Positions 39,342-49,376 are shown, counted from the stretch's first letter. The stretch is DNA of 64,000 nt from Mycolicibacterium baixiangningiae (GCF_016313185.1 NZ_CP066218.1:1-64000), one strand, 5' to 3'. A program made the numbers and translations. Notes: generated from the letters alone by a model not told the origin.

Positions 39342-40796
39342 GTGATCACCGGTGAGTTGAAGAGCAAGGTCGACCGGGTCTGGGACGCATTCTGGTCCGG
39401 TGGCATCTCAAACCCTCTGGAGGTCATCGAGCAGATCACCTACTTGTTGTTCGTCCGGCGGCTGGATGACCTGGAGACGCTCGCCGAGCGCAAAGGTCGC
39501 CTCGGCGGGCCAAGTGACCTCCGATTCGGCTCCGACCAACAAGAGCTCCGGTGGTCGCGGTTCAAGAACGAGGAGCCAGCCGTGATGTTCGCGACGGTGG
39601 GGGACAAGGTGTTCCCGTTCCTCCGGACCCTTGGCGGCGACGGCTCGACCTACGGCGAGCACATGAAGGACGCTCGGTTCACAATCCCGACTCCGCAGCT
39701 GCTTTCCCGGGTGGTCGACCTCTTGGATGAGATCCCGATGGCCGATCGCGACACCAACGGCGACCTGTATGAGTACATGCTTTCCAAGATCGCCAGTGCA
39801 GGCCAAAACGGACAATTCCGGACCCCTCGCCACATCATCAAGCTCATGGTCGATATGACCGCGCCGACGCCGACCGACGAGATCTGCGACCCGGCTTCCG
39901 GTACCGCAGGCTTCCTTGTGGCCGCATCAGAGTACATCCGCGAGCAACACCCGTCGGTTTTGACTGATGCTGTACAACGTAAACACTTCCACGCCAGCAT
40001 GTTTCATGGGTACGACTTCGACAACACGATGCTTCGGATCGCCAGCATGAACATGCTGATGCACGGCGTCGAATCACCGGACATTCGATACCGGGATTCG
40101 TTGTCGGAGGGTGCTTCTGAGGACGCCGAAAAGTACACGCTGATTCTCGCCAATCCGCCGTTTGCTGGCTCGCTCGACTACGAGTCGACGTCGAAAGATC
40201 TACAGCGGGTAGTGAAGACGAAAAAGACAGAGTTGCTGTTCGTGGCTTTGTTTCTCAAGTTGTTGAAACCTGGTGGGCGCGCGGCCGTGGTCGTGCCAGA
40301 TGGCGTGTTGTTCCAATCTTCGAAGGCGCACAAAGAGCTTCGGCAAAGTCTGGTTGAAGATCAGAAGCTGGATGGGGTTGTGAAACTGCCGTCAGGGGTG
40401 TTCAAGCCTTACTCGGGGGTCTCGACGGCAATCCTGCTGTTCACGAAGACAAACTCGGGTGGCACCGACAGTGTGTGGTTCTACGAAGTGGCTGCCGACG
40501 GGTACTCCCTCGACGATAAGCGGAATGCGGTGGAGGCAAATGACCTCCCTGACGCGTTGGCCCGGTGGAGCGCACGCGCAGGGTCCGAACGTGAGCGAGC
40601 TCGCACGGACCGGTCGTTCTGCGTCTCAAAGAAGGACATCGTCGCCCAGAGTTATGACTTATCGCTCAACCGGTACAGGGAAAGTGTTCATGACGCAATC
40701 CAACACCGACCGCCACTGGAGATCGTCGCCGAGATCGAGAAATTAGAGCGGGAGATTGCCGCGGGCTTAGTCGAGTTGAAGGCAATGCTGACATGA
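39342..40796 (+). CDS. hsdM: Type I restriction-modification system, DNA methyltransferase subunit HsdM
   Basis: HsdM methylates adenines in the target read by HsdS and protects host DNA. I chose GTG 39342 (VITGELKSKVDRVWDAFW), preceded by GAGGGGG; an earlier frame from 39138 would pass through the tRNA terminator. The 484 residues contain the N-terminal HsdM helical domain, the SAM motif DPASGTAGFL near 183-192 and the catalytic NPPF near 270-273, followed by AAVVVPDGVLF. The gene is coupled to hsdS by an ATGA overlap. Confidence 0.96.
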   Translation: MITGELKSKVDRVWDAFWSGGISNPLEVIEQITYLLFVRRLDDLETLAERKGRLGGPSDLRFGSDQQELRWSRFKNEEPAVMFATVGDKVFPFLRTLGGDGSTYGEHMKDARFTIPTPQLLSRVVDLLDEIPMADRDTNGDLYEYMLSKIASAGQNGQFRTPRHIIKLMVDMTAPTPTDEICDPASGTAGFLVAASEYIREQHPSVLTDAVQRKHFHASMFHGYDFDNTMLRIASMNMLMHGVESPDIRYRDSLSEGASEDAEKYTLILANPPFAGSLDYESTSKDLQRVVKTKKTELLFVALFLKLLKPGGRAAVVVPDGVLFQSSKAHKELRQSLVEDQKLDGVVKLPSGVFKPYSGVSTAILLFTKTNSGGTDSVWFYEVAADGYSLDDKRNAVEANDLPDALARWSARAGSERERARTDRSFCVSKKDIVAQSYDLSLNRYRESVHDAIQHRPPLEIVAEIEKLEREIAAGLVELKAMLT

Positions 40797-41983
40797 CGTG
40801 GCCGACCGTGTCGTTAGGTGACTGCGGCGAGATCCAAGGCGGACTCCAGGTAACAAGCAAGCGCGATTCTTTACCGCTATCTAGGCCGTATCTTCGGGTA
40901 GCAAATGTTTATCGCGGTCGCCTCGATTTAACCGAGATCAAGACAATCTCCGCAACTCAGTCCGAAATCGACCGGACTCGGCTCGAACCCGGAGACCTAC
41001 TCTTCGTGGAGGGGCACGGTAACCCCGAAGAAGTAGGTCGAGTGGCCATGTGGAACGGCTCAGTTCCAAACTGCGTGCACCAAAATCACCTAATTCGCGT
41101 CCGACTGGATCGCAACGTTCTGATACCCGAGTTCGCGGCCAGGTGGTTTAATTCCCCGGCCGGGGCCAGTCATTTCCGACGGGCAGGAAAGACAACATCC
41201 GGCCTCAATACCATCAGCGCCCATACGGTTCGATCCGCCATCACTCCGCTGCCACCACTTGACGAGCAGCGCCGTATCGCCGCAGTCCTCGACCGGGTCG
41301 ATGAATTGGCCCTGTCGCGTCGGGCAGTCGACCAGCGGGTCGACGAAGTGCCTACCGCCATTTTTTTCGAAATGTTTGGCGACCCAGCCGCCGCGTCGAC
41401 TCGCGATACCGAGCCGCTGGGTGAACTTGTGACTCTCTGTGGTGGCGGGACTCCGTCAAAGGCGAACCCCGCTAATTGGAAGGGCGAACTTCCCTGGTTC
41501 AGTCCTAAAGACCTCAAGCGCAAGTTTCTATTCGATTCAATAGACCACGTATCAGAAACGGTCCTCGACTCGACCTCGTTGAAGGCGTTCCCGCGCGACA
41601 CGATACTGATCGTTGTACGCGGCATGATCCTTGCTCACACTGTCCCAATCTCGATTGTCAAGACGAGGTGCACGATCAACCAGGATCTAAAGGCGCTGAT
41701 CCCACGTGTCGAAATCGACCCGCTGTTCCTCCATACCGCGCTTGCTATACAACACGCGCGGATCCTTGACAGCGTAAGCACGGCAGCGCACGGTACGAAA
41801 CGCCTCGATGTTGAGGACCTGAAAGCCGTCCGTATCCCCCGACCTACCGCTGGTGCACAGAGGGAGTTCATCGAACGAGTCAATCAGGTTGAGGGCATCG
41901 CGCGCGCCGCTGCATCTCAAGCCAAAACTATCAACGAGCTCTTCAGATCCCTCCAATCCCGCGCGTTCTCCGGTCAGCTGTGA
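40793..41983 (+). CDS. hsdS: Type I restriction-modification system, specificity subunit HsdS
   Basis: HsdS carries two target-recognition domains that read the two halves of a split DNA site. The 396-residue protein has a first recognition domain (about 1-150), a helical spacer with PLPPLDEQRRIAAVLDRVDELALSRR, a second recognition domain starting LGELVTLCGGGTPSKANPANW, and a final helix ending LQSRAFSGQL. Codon use is less GC-rich than its neighbours, as is common for horizontally exchanged hsdS genes. Recognition sequence cannot be predicted here. Confidence 0.95.
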   Translation: MTWPTVSLGDCGEIQGGLQVTSKRDSLPLSRPYLRVANVYRGRLDLTEIKTISATQSEIDRTRLEPGDLLFVEGHGNPEEVGRVAMWNGSVPNCVHQNHLIRVRLDRNVLIPEFAARWFNSPAGASHFRRAGKTTSGLNTISAHTVRSAITPLPPLDEQRRIAAVLDRVDELALSRRAVDQRVDEVPTAIFFEMFGDPAAASTRDTEPLGELVTLCGGGTPSKANPANWKGELPWFSPKDLKRKFLFDSIDHVSETVLDSTSLKAFPRDTILIVVRGMILAHTVPISIVKTRCTINQDLKALIPRVEIDPLFLHTALAIQHARILDSVSTAAHGTKRLDVEDLKAVRIPRPTAGAQREFIERVNQVEGIARAAASQAKTINELFRSLQSRAFSGQL

Positions 41984-41992
41984 GGTAACGGC

Positions 41993-44900
41993 ATGTCGAA
42001 CTTCGCCTTCCTGCACACGGTCAATTGGTCGGAGATGTACTCCGACTGCGCGCGAGCAGAGAGTTATGCCACCACCGACCCTCGTTCGGCATGCTTCTAC
42101 AGCCGCCGGACCGTGGAGCTATTGGTGGACTATCTCTATGACGTTTTGGCGCTGACGATTCCGTACAAGAATGATTTCGCCGCCAAGATCAATGACCCGG
42201 CGTTTAAGTCGAAAGTGGGTCTGGGGATCGCTAACAAGCTCAATCTGATTCGCAAGCTCGGAAATACTGCCGTCCACGAGGCACAGCCGATACCACCCCG
42301 GGCCGCCCTCGATACGCTGCGTGAACTGCACCACGTGATGCTGTGGGCTGCCTTCCGGTATTCGACCAACCCGCAAGCGGTTCCGATGAAGGCCGCCTTC
42401 GATTCAAAGATGGCGGTCAAGGCTGCACCGCTGACTCGGCAGGAAGTCGCTCAGCTCGCGGCGAAGTTCGCCGCTCAGGATGAAGCGCATGCCAAGGCGT
42501 TGGCGGAGAAGGACGAGCTGGCCGCGACGCAAGCCACTGAGATCGCCGCACTGCGCGAAGCGGTCAAGCAGGCCCAGGCGGCCAACCAGCAGACCGATGA
42601 CCGCGACTACAACGAAGCCGACACCCGCGACCGGTTCATCGACGTCATGCTCACCGAAGCAGGCTGGCCCCTGACAGACACTAAGGACCGCGAGTACCCG
42701 GTCATCGGTATGCCCAGTGGCGACGGCAGGGGGTTCGTCGACTACGTCTTATGGGGTGCAGACGGTCTCCCTTTGGCGATCGTGGAGGCCAAACGGACGA
42801 CCAAGAGCCCGCAGATCGGCCAGCAGCAGGCCAGGCTGTATACGGACTGCCTGGAGAAGATGACCGGCCGTCGACCGGTCATCTTCTACACCAACGGCTT
42901 CGAGCATTGGATCTGGGATGACACCGGCGGCTACCCTCCGCGCGAGATCCAGGGCTTCTACACCCGGGACGAGCTGGAGCTCCTAATCCAGCGCCGCGAC
43001 ACCCGCAAGTCGTTGTCCGACATGCCGATCGACTCGGCCATCGTAGAACGTCACTATCAACACCGTGCGATCCGCGCGATTGACGACGCGTTCTCCGCTA
43101 AGGAACGCGACGCCCTATTGGTGATGGCCACCGGATCGGGGAAGACCCGCACCGTCATCGCGCTGGTGAAGCAGCTGATGGAAGCCAACTGGGCCAAACG
43201 GGTCCTCTTCCTCGCCGACCGCACAGCCCTGGTCACCCAGGCGGCCAACGCGTTCAAGGCACACCTGCCAGATGCCACCACCGTGAACCTGGTGACCGAG
43301 AAGATCACCGACGGCCGGGTGTACGTGTGCACCTACCCGACGATGATGAACCTCATCAACGAGACCGACTCTGGCATCAGGAAATTCGGACCCGGCTACT
43401 TCGACCTCGTCGTCATCGACGAAGCCCACCGGTCGGTCTACCAGAAGTATGGTGCCATCTTCGACTGGTACGACTCACTGCTTGTCGGTCTGACCGCCAC
43501 CCCCAAAGACGAAGTGGACCACAACACCTACCGACTGTTCCACCTCGAAGACGGCGTGCCCACCGATGCCTACAGCCTCGACGACGCCGTCAAGGAAGGC
43601 TTCCTGGTCCCGGCGGTCGGAATCTCCGTCGGTACCAAATTCCTGCGTCAAGGCATCCGCTACGCCGATCTCTCCGAAGAGGAGAAGGACGACTGGGATG
43701 CCCTGGACTGGGGTGACGAGGATCCACCTGACGAGGTGAGCTCTGAGGAGATCAACCGGTTCCTATTCAACGAGGACACCGTCGACAAGGTGCTCGCCGA
43801 ACTGATGAGCAAGGGCCACCGCGTCGCCGAGGGTGACCGGCTCGGCAAGACCATCATCTTCGCCAAGAACCAGGCACACGCCGAGTTCATCGCGCGACGC
43901 TTCGACGTCCAATATCCACAGTACGCCGGAGCATTCGCCCGCGTCATTACCCACAGCACCGCCTACGCTCAGTCGCTGATCGACGACTTCTCCGTCACCG
44001 ACAAGGCGCCACACATCGCCATATCGGTCGATATGCTCGACACCGGCATCGATGTCCCCGACGTCGTCAACCTCGTCTTCTTCAAGCTCGTACGGTCCAA
44101 GACCAAGTTCTGGCAGATGATCGGCCGTGGCACTCGCCTACGTCCCGACCTCTTCGGACCCGGCAAGGATAAACAGAACTTCTATGTCTTCGATTTTTGC
44201 GGCAACCTCGAATTTTTCAGCCAGGACCTGCCCGGATCGGAAGGCTCATTTCAGAAGTCATTGAACCAGCGCCTGTTCGAAACACGCCTCGGGCTGATCA
44301 CCGCGATCGACCACGCGTGGCCGCCCTCGGAACCAGAACCCGAAGAGGGACAGGGCACCGAAACCGAACGAGGATTGCGCGTCGATGTCGCGTGGTCGCT
44401 CCATCGCTCCGTCACGGGGATGAACCTGGACAACTTCCTGGTGCGCCCCCACCGCAGGCTGGTCGAGCAATACTCGCAATGGCCGGCCTGGACATCGCTG
44501 ACGCCCGAGGTCGCCGGAGATGTAGCCGAACACCTCGCCGGGCTGCCATCAGTCCATAAAGACGACGACGAGGACGCCAAGCGCTTCGACATGCTCGTCT
44601 TGCGCCGTCAACTAGCCCAACTCGAAGGCGACGCTGTTGCGGCCGAACGGCTACGCGAGCAGATCCAGAACATCGCGACTGGCCTGCTCAGCCAGACAGC
44701 AATCCCGTCGGTAAAGGCACAGCAGGTGCTTCTCGAAGAGGTCGGCGGGGATGAGTGGTGGGTCGACGTCACCCTGCCGATGCTTGAATCTGTACGGCGC
44801 AAGTTACGCGGGTTGCTCCGGTTCCTGGAGAAGGTGAAACGGAATCAGGTCTATACCGACTTCGCCGACGAACTCAGCGAAGCGACCCTTGTTGATCTGC

Positions 44901-45448
44901 CAGGGATCACGCCCGGCACCAACTGGGAACGCTTCCAGGCCAAGGCCCGCGCATATCTTAGACAGCACCAGGATCACGTTGCGCTGCAACGGTTACGACG
45001 CAACAAGCCCCTGACCCCCGATGACCTCGCTTCGCTGGAGCAGATGCTCATCGAGAGCGGTACGGGAGAGCAAGCCGACATCGATCTGGCCAAAGAGCAG
45101 TCGCACGGCCTGGGGTTGTTCGTGCGGTCGCTGATCGGTCTGGACCGCGAGGCAGCCGCCGAAGCCTTCGGCGCGTACCTGGACGGCACGAAGTTCAACG
45201 CGGACCAGATCCGCTTCGTGAACCTCATCGTCACCGAACTGACGGCCAACGGGTTCATGGAACCCGTGCGGCTCTACGAATCGCCGTACATCGACCACGC
45301 ACCGACTGGCCCCGACGACGTGTTCGGCGGAGCGGACGTGGACAACATCGTGGCCATCTTGAACGCCGTGCGGGACAACGCGGCTCCTGGCAACGGCTCA
45401 GCAGGGCAACTTCACACTAGTGAACAGGGAGAGATCGGCTTTGGATAA
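41993..45448 (+). CDS. hsdR: Type I restriction enzyme, endonuclease/translocase subunit HsdR (EcoEI-like)
   Basis: HsdR is the ATP-driven translocase and nuclease of the system. The 1151-residue protein begins with a DUF4145-like domain (about 1-125), then a coiled coil, the PD-(D/E)XK nuclease (FVDYVLWGADGLPLAIVEAK, near 248-267) and a superfamily 2 helicase with Walker A MATGSGKT near 380, DEAH near 476 (VVIDEAHRS) and motif VI QMIGRGTRLRP near 708. The C-terminus (from about 960) resembles the EcoEI R C-terminal domain. All catalytic motifs are intact. The next gene overlaps its 3' end. Confidence 0.96.
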   Translation: MSNFAFLHTVNWSEMYSDCARAESYATTDPRSACFYSRRTVELLVDYLYDVLALTIPYKNDFAAKINDPAFKSKVGLGIANKLNLIRKLGNTAVHEAQPIPPRAALDTLRELHHVMLWAAFRYSTNPQAVPMKAAFDSKMAVKAAPLTRQEVAQLAAKFAAQDEAHAKALAEKDELAATQATEIAALREAVKQAQAANQQTDDRDYNEADTRDRFIDVMLTEAGWPLTDTKDREYPVIGMPSGDGRGFVDYVLWGADGLPLAIVEAKRTTKSPQIGQQQARLYTDCLEKMTGRRPVIFYTNGFEHWIWDDTGGYPPREIQGFYTRDELELLIQRRDTRKSLSDMPIDSAIVERHYQHRAIRAIDDAFSAKERDALLVMATGSGKTRTVIALVKQLMEANWAKRVLFLADRTALVTQAANAFKAHLPDATTVNLVTEKITDGRVYVCTYPTMMNLINETDSGIRKFGPGYFDLVVIDEAHRSVYQKYGAIFDWYDSLLVGLTATPKDEVDHNTYRLFHLEDGVPTDAYSLDDAVKEGFLVPAVGISVGTKFLRQGIRYADLSEEEKDDWDALDWGDEDPPDEVSSEEINRFLFNEDTVDKVLAELMSKGHRVAEGDRLGKTIIFAKNQAHAEFIARRFDVQYPQYAGAFARVITHSTAYAQSLIDDFSVTDKAPHIAISVDMLDTGIDVPDVVNLVFFKLVRSKTKFWQMIGRGTRLRPDLFGPGKDKQNFYVFDFCGNLEFFSQDLPGSEGSFQKSLNQRLFETRLGLITAIDHAWPPSEPEPEEGQGTETERGLRVDVAWSLHRSVTGMNLDNFLVRPHRRLVEQYSQWPAWTSLTPEVAGDVAEHLAGLPSVHKDDDEDAKRFDMLVLRRQLAQLEGDAVAAERLREQIQNIATGLLSQTAIPSVKAQQVLLEEVGGDEWWVDVTLPMLESVRRKLRGLLRFLEKVKRNQVYTDFADELSEATLVDLPGITPGTNWERFQAKARAYLRQHQDHVALQRLRRNKPLTPDDLASLEQMLIESGTGEQADIDLAKEQSHGLGLFVRSLIGLDREAAAEAFGAYLDGTKFNADQIRFVNLIVTELTANGFMEPVRLYESPYIDHAPTGPDDVFGGADVDNIVAILNAVRDNAAPGNGSAGQLHTSEQGEIGFG

Positions 45449-47765
45449 GAAGTTCACAAGCGGTGACACGCCACTGGGCGACCTGCTCCGTCAGGCTGGA
45501 CACGGGACCCTGCAGCTGCCCGATTTTCAAAGAAACTGGGTGTGGGACGACGGACATATCAGCAGTCTGCTGGCCTCGATCTCGTTGTCTTACCCAATCG
45601 GCGCGGTCATGACGTTGCGTACGGGCAACCCCGATGTGAAGTTCAAGCCGCGAGCCTTGGAGGGCGCCAAGGCCGCTGCAACGGTCGAGCCTGAGTTGCT
45701 GCTACTCGACGGGCAGCAGCGCATCACGTCATTGTACTTGGCACTGGGCTCCGGCGAACCTGTGCCCACGCGAGACGCACGCGGCAATTCGATTCACCGA
45801 AGGTACTTTGCGGACATCGCGAAGTGCATCGATCCCGACCAAGATCGTGAAGAGGCGATTCTCTCGGTGTCCGCTGACGGCCTGCTCCGAAGCAGGGGCG
45901 AGGTGGGCCTAGATATCTCATCACTGCAGGGACAGGTTGACGCAGGATTGTTCCCGCTGGAAATCGTGCTGGATGCGGCAAAGACTAGGAAATGGATGAG
46001 GCAGTTCTGCGCGTCCGACGGCGTCGACGCAGACACACGCATCGAGCAATGGGATGCGTTCGAAGAAGCAGTAGTTCACAACTTCGAGCGATACACCGTT
46101 CCATCAATCGAACTGGCTAAGATGACGCCGAAAGAGGCTGTCTGCCAGGTGTTCGAGAAAGTCAACACCGGCGGTGTTTCCCTGACCGTTTTCGAATTGC
46201 TCACCGCGACCTTTGCCGCAGATGACTTCGCCCTGCGTGATGATTGGGCTGAGCGTGAGAAGTTGCTGGCGGAACACCATGTTCTCGGTTCGTTTCGGTC
46301 GACAGACTTCCTCCAGATCATCAGCTTGCTCGCGACTTACCATCGCCGGGCACTACACCTAGAAAATCACCCGGGAGATGATCGTGCGCCCGCGACGTCA
46401 TGTAAGCGAAGGGACGTGCTTCGCCTGACGGTGAATGACTACCAATCTTGGGCTGACACGGTGACCGATGCGCTGCCCAAGGTGGTCCGTTTCCTCCACG
46501 CCGAGAGAGTTTTCAAGGAGTCCGACCTGCCTTACCCGACCCAGTTGGTACCTCTTACTGCGATCTTCGTAATTCTGGGCGACCGAGCTGAAAGTCATGG
46601 TGTCGCCGAGATGTTGCGTCGGTGGTACTGGTGCGGTGTCTTCGGTGAAATGTACGGCACATCAACCGAAACACGGTTCGCCAATGATCTTCAGGACGTT
46701 GTTAGCTGGGTTAAGAATGGTGCGGATGAACCGCGAACCATCCGTGAGTCGCAACTTCAGGCCGGACGCCTCGTTCGCTTGCAAACGAGGAACAGCGCAG
46801 CTTACAAGGGTCTGTACGCTCTTCAGATGAAGCGCGGGGGACGAGATTTCCGTACTGGCAACACTATTGACTTGCATGCGTACCTCGACGATGCGATCGA
46901 CATCCACCACATCTTCCCGCAGGACTGGTGCCGCGCCAACGGCGTGCAGCGGTGGATCATGAACAGTATCGTCAACAAGACGGCTATTGACTCAAGAACC
47001 AATCGACGGATCGGCGGCAGTGCGCCAAGCGTCTATGTAGAGCGGCTGCAGAAGAATGAGAAGATCTCTCCCGAAGAACTCGACGCAATTCTGAGTTCGC
47101 ACGACATTGACCCTATTGCTTTGAGAGCAGACGACTTTGAGGAGTTCTTCACAAAGCGCCTCGAACGTCTGATCAAGCAAGTCGAGTCAGCCACGGGGAA
47201 GGCCGTAACGCGCAGCCAGGATGGATTCGATTCACCCTTCGCACGTACCGACAGCAGTGGCGATGCCGAAGGGATAGTCGCCGTTGCAAAGGCGGGGGAA
47301 AGCAGAATCGTCGAGTTCAAATCAACGGCGCTCACGAACCTTCGAACCGGTGAGCGCGACTCGCAGATGGAGTGGGCCATCGTAAAGACCCTGGCCGGCT
47401 TCATGAATGGCAACGGTGGATCACTACTGGTCGGAGTCGCGGACGACGGGACTTTCCTTGGCATCGAGCAAGACTTTGCGATGCTCGGGAAGAAGCAGGA
47501 TAGTGACGGATGGGAGCTCTGGCTCACCGACCGCATCTCATCGTCACTCGGCAAGGTGGCTGCCGCAGACCTCCGGACGACGATCTGCGAAATAGAGGAC
47601 CACACGATCGCCAGGATCGACGTAGGTCCTGCGGCAGCGCCAGTTTTTGCGAGCACGATCAAAGGTGAGAAGCGCCAAGCCTTTTTCGTCCGTGTGAACA
47701 ACTCCACTCAGGAACTATCCGGGCAGGAAGCCCACGACTATCAACGTCGCCGCTGGCCAAGCTAG
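45441..47765 (+). CDS. DUF262 / HNH (GmrSD-like) protein fused to a C-terminal AlbA_2 (Schlafen-type) domain
   Basis: I place the start at TTG 45441 behind GGGAGAG (45427-45433); GTG 45420 is possible. Either way it overlaps the hsdR stop. The 774-residue protein has a DUF262 ParB-like nucleotidase core (LPDFQRNWVW near 25-34, LLDGQQRITSLY near 86-97), then a DUF1524-type HNH centre IDIHHIFPQDWC near 486, and from about 615 an AlbA_2 domain (AGESRIVEFKSTALTN, MNGNGGSLLVGVADDG). DUF262-DUF1524 proteins (GmrSD, SspE, BrxU types) attack modified phage DNA. Fusion to AlbA_2 is unusual. Coupling to hsdR suggests a joint role; that is inference. Confidence 0.85.
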   Translation: MDKKFTSGDTPLGDLLRQAGHGTLQLPDFQRNWVWDDGHISSLLASISLSYPIGAVMTLRTGNPDVKFKPRALEGAKAAATVEPELLLLDGQQRITSLYLALGSGEPVPTRDARGNSIHRRYFADIAKCIDPDQDREEAILSVSADGLLRSRGEVGLDISSLQGQVDAGLFPLEIVLDAAKTRKWMRQFCASDGVDADTRIEQWDAFEEAVVHNFERYTVPSIELAKMTPKEAVCQVFEKVNTGGVSLTVFELLTATFAADDFALRDDWAEREKLLAEHHVLGSFRSTDFLQIISLLATYHRRALHLENHPGDDRAPATSCKRRDVLRLTVNDYQSWADTVTDALPKVVRFLHAERVFKESDLPYPTQLVPLTAIFVILGDRAESHGVAEMLRRWYWCGVFGEMYGTSTETRFANDLQDVVSWVKNGADEPRTIRESQLQAGRLVRLQTRNSAAYKGLYALQMKRGGRDFRTGNTIDLHAYLDDAIDIHHIFPQDWCRANGVQRWIMNSIVNKTAIDSRTNRRIGGSAPSVYVERLQKNEKISPEELDAILSSHDIDPIALRADDFEEFFTKRLERLIKQVESATGKAVTRSQDGFDSPFARTDSSGDAEGIVAVAKAGESRIVEFKSTALTNLRTGERDSQMEWAIVKTLAGFMNGNGGSLLVGVADDGTFLGIEQDFAMLGKKQDSDGWELWLTDRISSSLGKVAAADLRTTICEIEDHTIARIDVGPAAAPVFASTIKGEKRQAFFVRVNNSTQELSGQEAHDYQRRRWPS

Positions 47766-47849
47766 CGACCATCACGAGTCCCCGACAACTGGGTCAAGCT
47801 CTTTGATTGGGAATTCCCGAGATGCGCCGCGAAAGATCTAGCGACTCGG

Positions 47850-48167
47850 CTAGAAGAGGGGGTCTTGGTCGTCGGGTAAGGCGATATCTTCATCGTCGAC
47901 GATGAGTTCGTCGTCGTTTGAGTAGTCGGCGAGCATCCGAACACGCGTTGGATCGATGAGCCAGTTGTAGTTGCCCTGCTTCTGAATAATGCGCGAAGCG
48001 CGCGGGGGTGAGTCGCTCCTGTGCGCCTCGATCGCAATCTCGTATTGCTCAGGATTGAGGGCGATACGCACAGTGCGCAACCGAGGTTGGTTCGCTACGT
48101 GCAGTCGGACCGTGTACTCACCGACATTCGCGACGTGCTCAAGCAGGGTCACCTGGGTCTGCTGCAC
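47850..48167 (-). CDS. Hypothetical acidic protein, possibly truncated by the IS3 element
   Basis: The frame encodes up to 105 residues, with a beta-rich core (GEYTVRLHVANQPRLRTVRIALNPEQYEIAIEA) and a very acidic tail (DDELIVDDEDIALPDDQDPLF). The GTG at 48167 lies inside the inverted repeat of the neighbouring IS and has no ribosome-binding site, so the real gene may have lost its 5' end to the insertion. It converges on the DUF262 gene. The family is not recognised. Confidence 0.45.
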   Translation of the reverse strand: MQQTQVTLLEHVANVGEYTVRLHVANQPRLRTVRIALNPEQYEIAIEAHRSDSPPRASRIIQKQGNYNWLIDPTRVRMLADYSNDDELIVDDEDIALPDDQDPLF

Positions 48168-48169
48168 GA

Positions 48170-49093
48170 TCAGGTGACAGTTTGACCTGCCCTACCTGCT
48201 GGGTTCCAGTCGGGTGGCCAACTGACTGCGGTGAGGGTGTCGTTGGTGAAGGATAGTTCGTACTCGATTGGGGTGCGGTAGTTCAGCGCGGAGTGGCGGC
48301 GTTGGCGGTTGTAGAAGATCTCGATGTAGTCGAAGATCGCGTTGGCCAACTCCAGTCGGGTTCTCCACTTCTGGCGGTCGAGAAGTTCGATCTGCATGGA
48401 GGACCAGAAGCTTTCCATCATGGCGTTGTCCAGGCCGTCTCCGATCGATCCGAAGGACGGTAGTAGTCCGGTGGAGCGAATCTTCTCTCCGAAAACCCAT
48501 GAGGTGAACTGAGTTCCGTGGTCAGCATGGACGATGCCGCCGGCTTCTGGTCGGCGGTTGCGGATAGCCATGTCTAACGCGTTCACCACGAGCGTGGAGT
48601 CCGCCCGCGAGTCGATCGACCACCCCACGATCCGTCGGCTGAACGCATCCAGCACCGCACAGCAGTACAGCCATCCCTCCCGGGTGTGGTGTTGGGTGAT
48701 GTCGGTGACCCACAACTCATTTGGTCGGATTCGATGGAACTTGCGGTTGACCAGATCGTCAGCGGTAGCCACTCCGCGCAAGCGCTTCACCCGTGTCGGC
48801 CCGGGTAGCCCGTAGATGCCGGCGCGGGTCATGAGCACCGAGACGGTGCGCAGGCACACCGTGATGCCCATACCCAAGGTGAGTTCAGCATGGACACGGC
48901 GATACCCATACGTGCCCCGTGAGGCGATGTGGACTTCCCGAATGAGGCTGGTCAACAATTGCTGCCGTAGGGCGGTGGCAGTGGTCGGGGTGCGTTTGTG
49001 TTTGTAGTAGTTCTGCCGCGTCACACCGAGAATGACACAGCAGCGATCCACGGGCGCCCCGGCGTCGACGAGTCGGTCGATCACCGGGTACAT
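48170..49093 (-). CDS. IS3-family transposase OrfB (DDE integrase core)
   Basis: From ATG 49093 (MYPVIDRLVDAGAPVDRCC) the product is about 307 residues. It has the HTH_21-like region (GVTRQNYYKHKR, YGYRRVHAEL) and the rve integrase core: first Asp in ELWVTDITQH, second in VHADHGTQFTS, and the Glu in DNAMMESFWSSMQIELLDR. The C-terminus (FYNRQRRHSALNYRTPIEYE) is standard for IS3. Its stop lies in the inverted repeat. The same frame is open further upstream to 49348, so it may also be made as an OrfAB fusion by frameshifting. Confidence 0.9.
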   Translation of the reverse strand: MYPVIDRLVDAGAPVDRCCVILGVTRQNYYKHKRTPTTATALRQQLLTSLIREVHIASRGTYGYRRVHAELTLGMGITVCLRTVSVLMTRAGIYGLPGPTRVKRLRGVATADDLVNRKFHRIRPNELWVTDITQHHTREGWLYCCAVLDAFSRRIVGWSIDSRADSTLVVNALDMAIRNRRPEAGGIVHADHGTQFTSWVFGEKIRSTGLLPSFGSIGDGLDNAMMESFWSSMQIELLDRQKWRTRLELANAIFDYIEIFYNRQRRHSALNYRTPIEYELSFTNDTLTAVSWPPDWNPAGRAGQTVT

Positions 49094-49376
49094 CCTTTTG
49101 GGAGGGGCTTCTCCTCGCCGAGAAAGGCCGCGGCTGGCGCACGATCGCCAGTTCGGTTTCCAGTTCGCGGATCTGACGGCGAGCAGCGCGCAGCTCAGGC
49201 GATTCACTCGACGGTACGCCGGGTCGTGCGCCGCGGTTGATGTCGTCCTGCTTGATCCATTTGGACAACGTGACGGGATGGATACCGAGATCATCAGCGG
49301 TCTGCTTCTGCGGCTTGCCGGCGCGCACGAGCGCGATCGCGCGGGCACGGAACTCGGCCGGATAAGGGCGAGGCAT
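48885..49376 (-). CDS. IS3-family transposase OrfA (helix-turn-helix)
   Basis: The frame begins MPRPYPAEFRARAIALVRAG with the HTH KQTADDLGIHPVTLSKWIKQD and a leucine-zipper-like helix (SPELRAARRQIRELETELAIV). These 80 or so residues are the functional part. After them the frame runs on in a register different from OrfB. CCCAAAAG just before the OrfB ATG could permit a -1 shift. The middle register reads AAAFLGEEKP, the usual linker sequence, so a small indel may have altered the OrfA-OrfB junction. Confidence 0.65.
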   Translation of the reverse strand: MPRPYPAEFRARAIALVRAGKPQKQTADDLGIHPVTLSKWIKQDDINRGARPGVPSSESPELRAARRQIRELETELAIVRQPRPFSARRSPSQKDVPGDRPTRRRRGARGSLLCHSRCDAAELLQTQTHPDHCHRPTAAIVDQPHSGSPHRLTGHVWVSPCPC

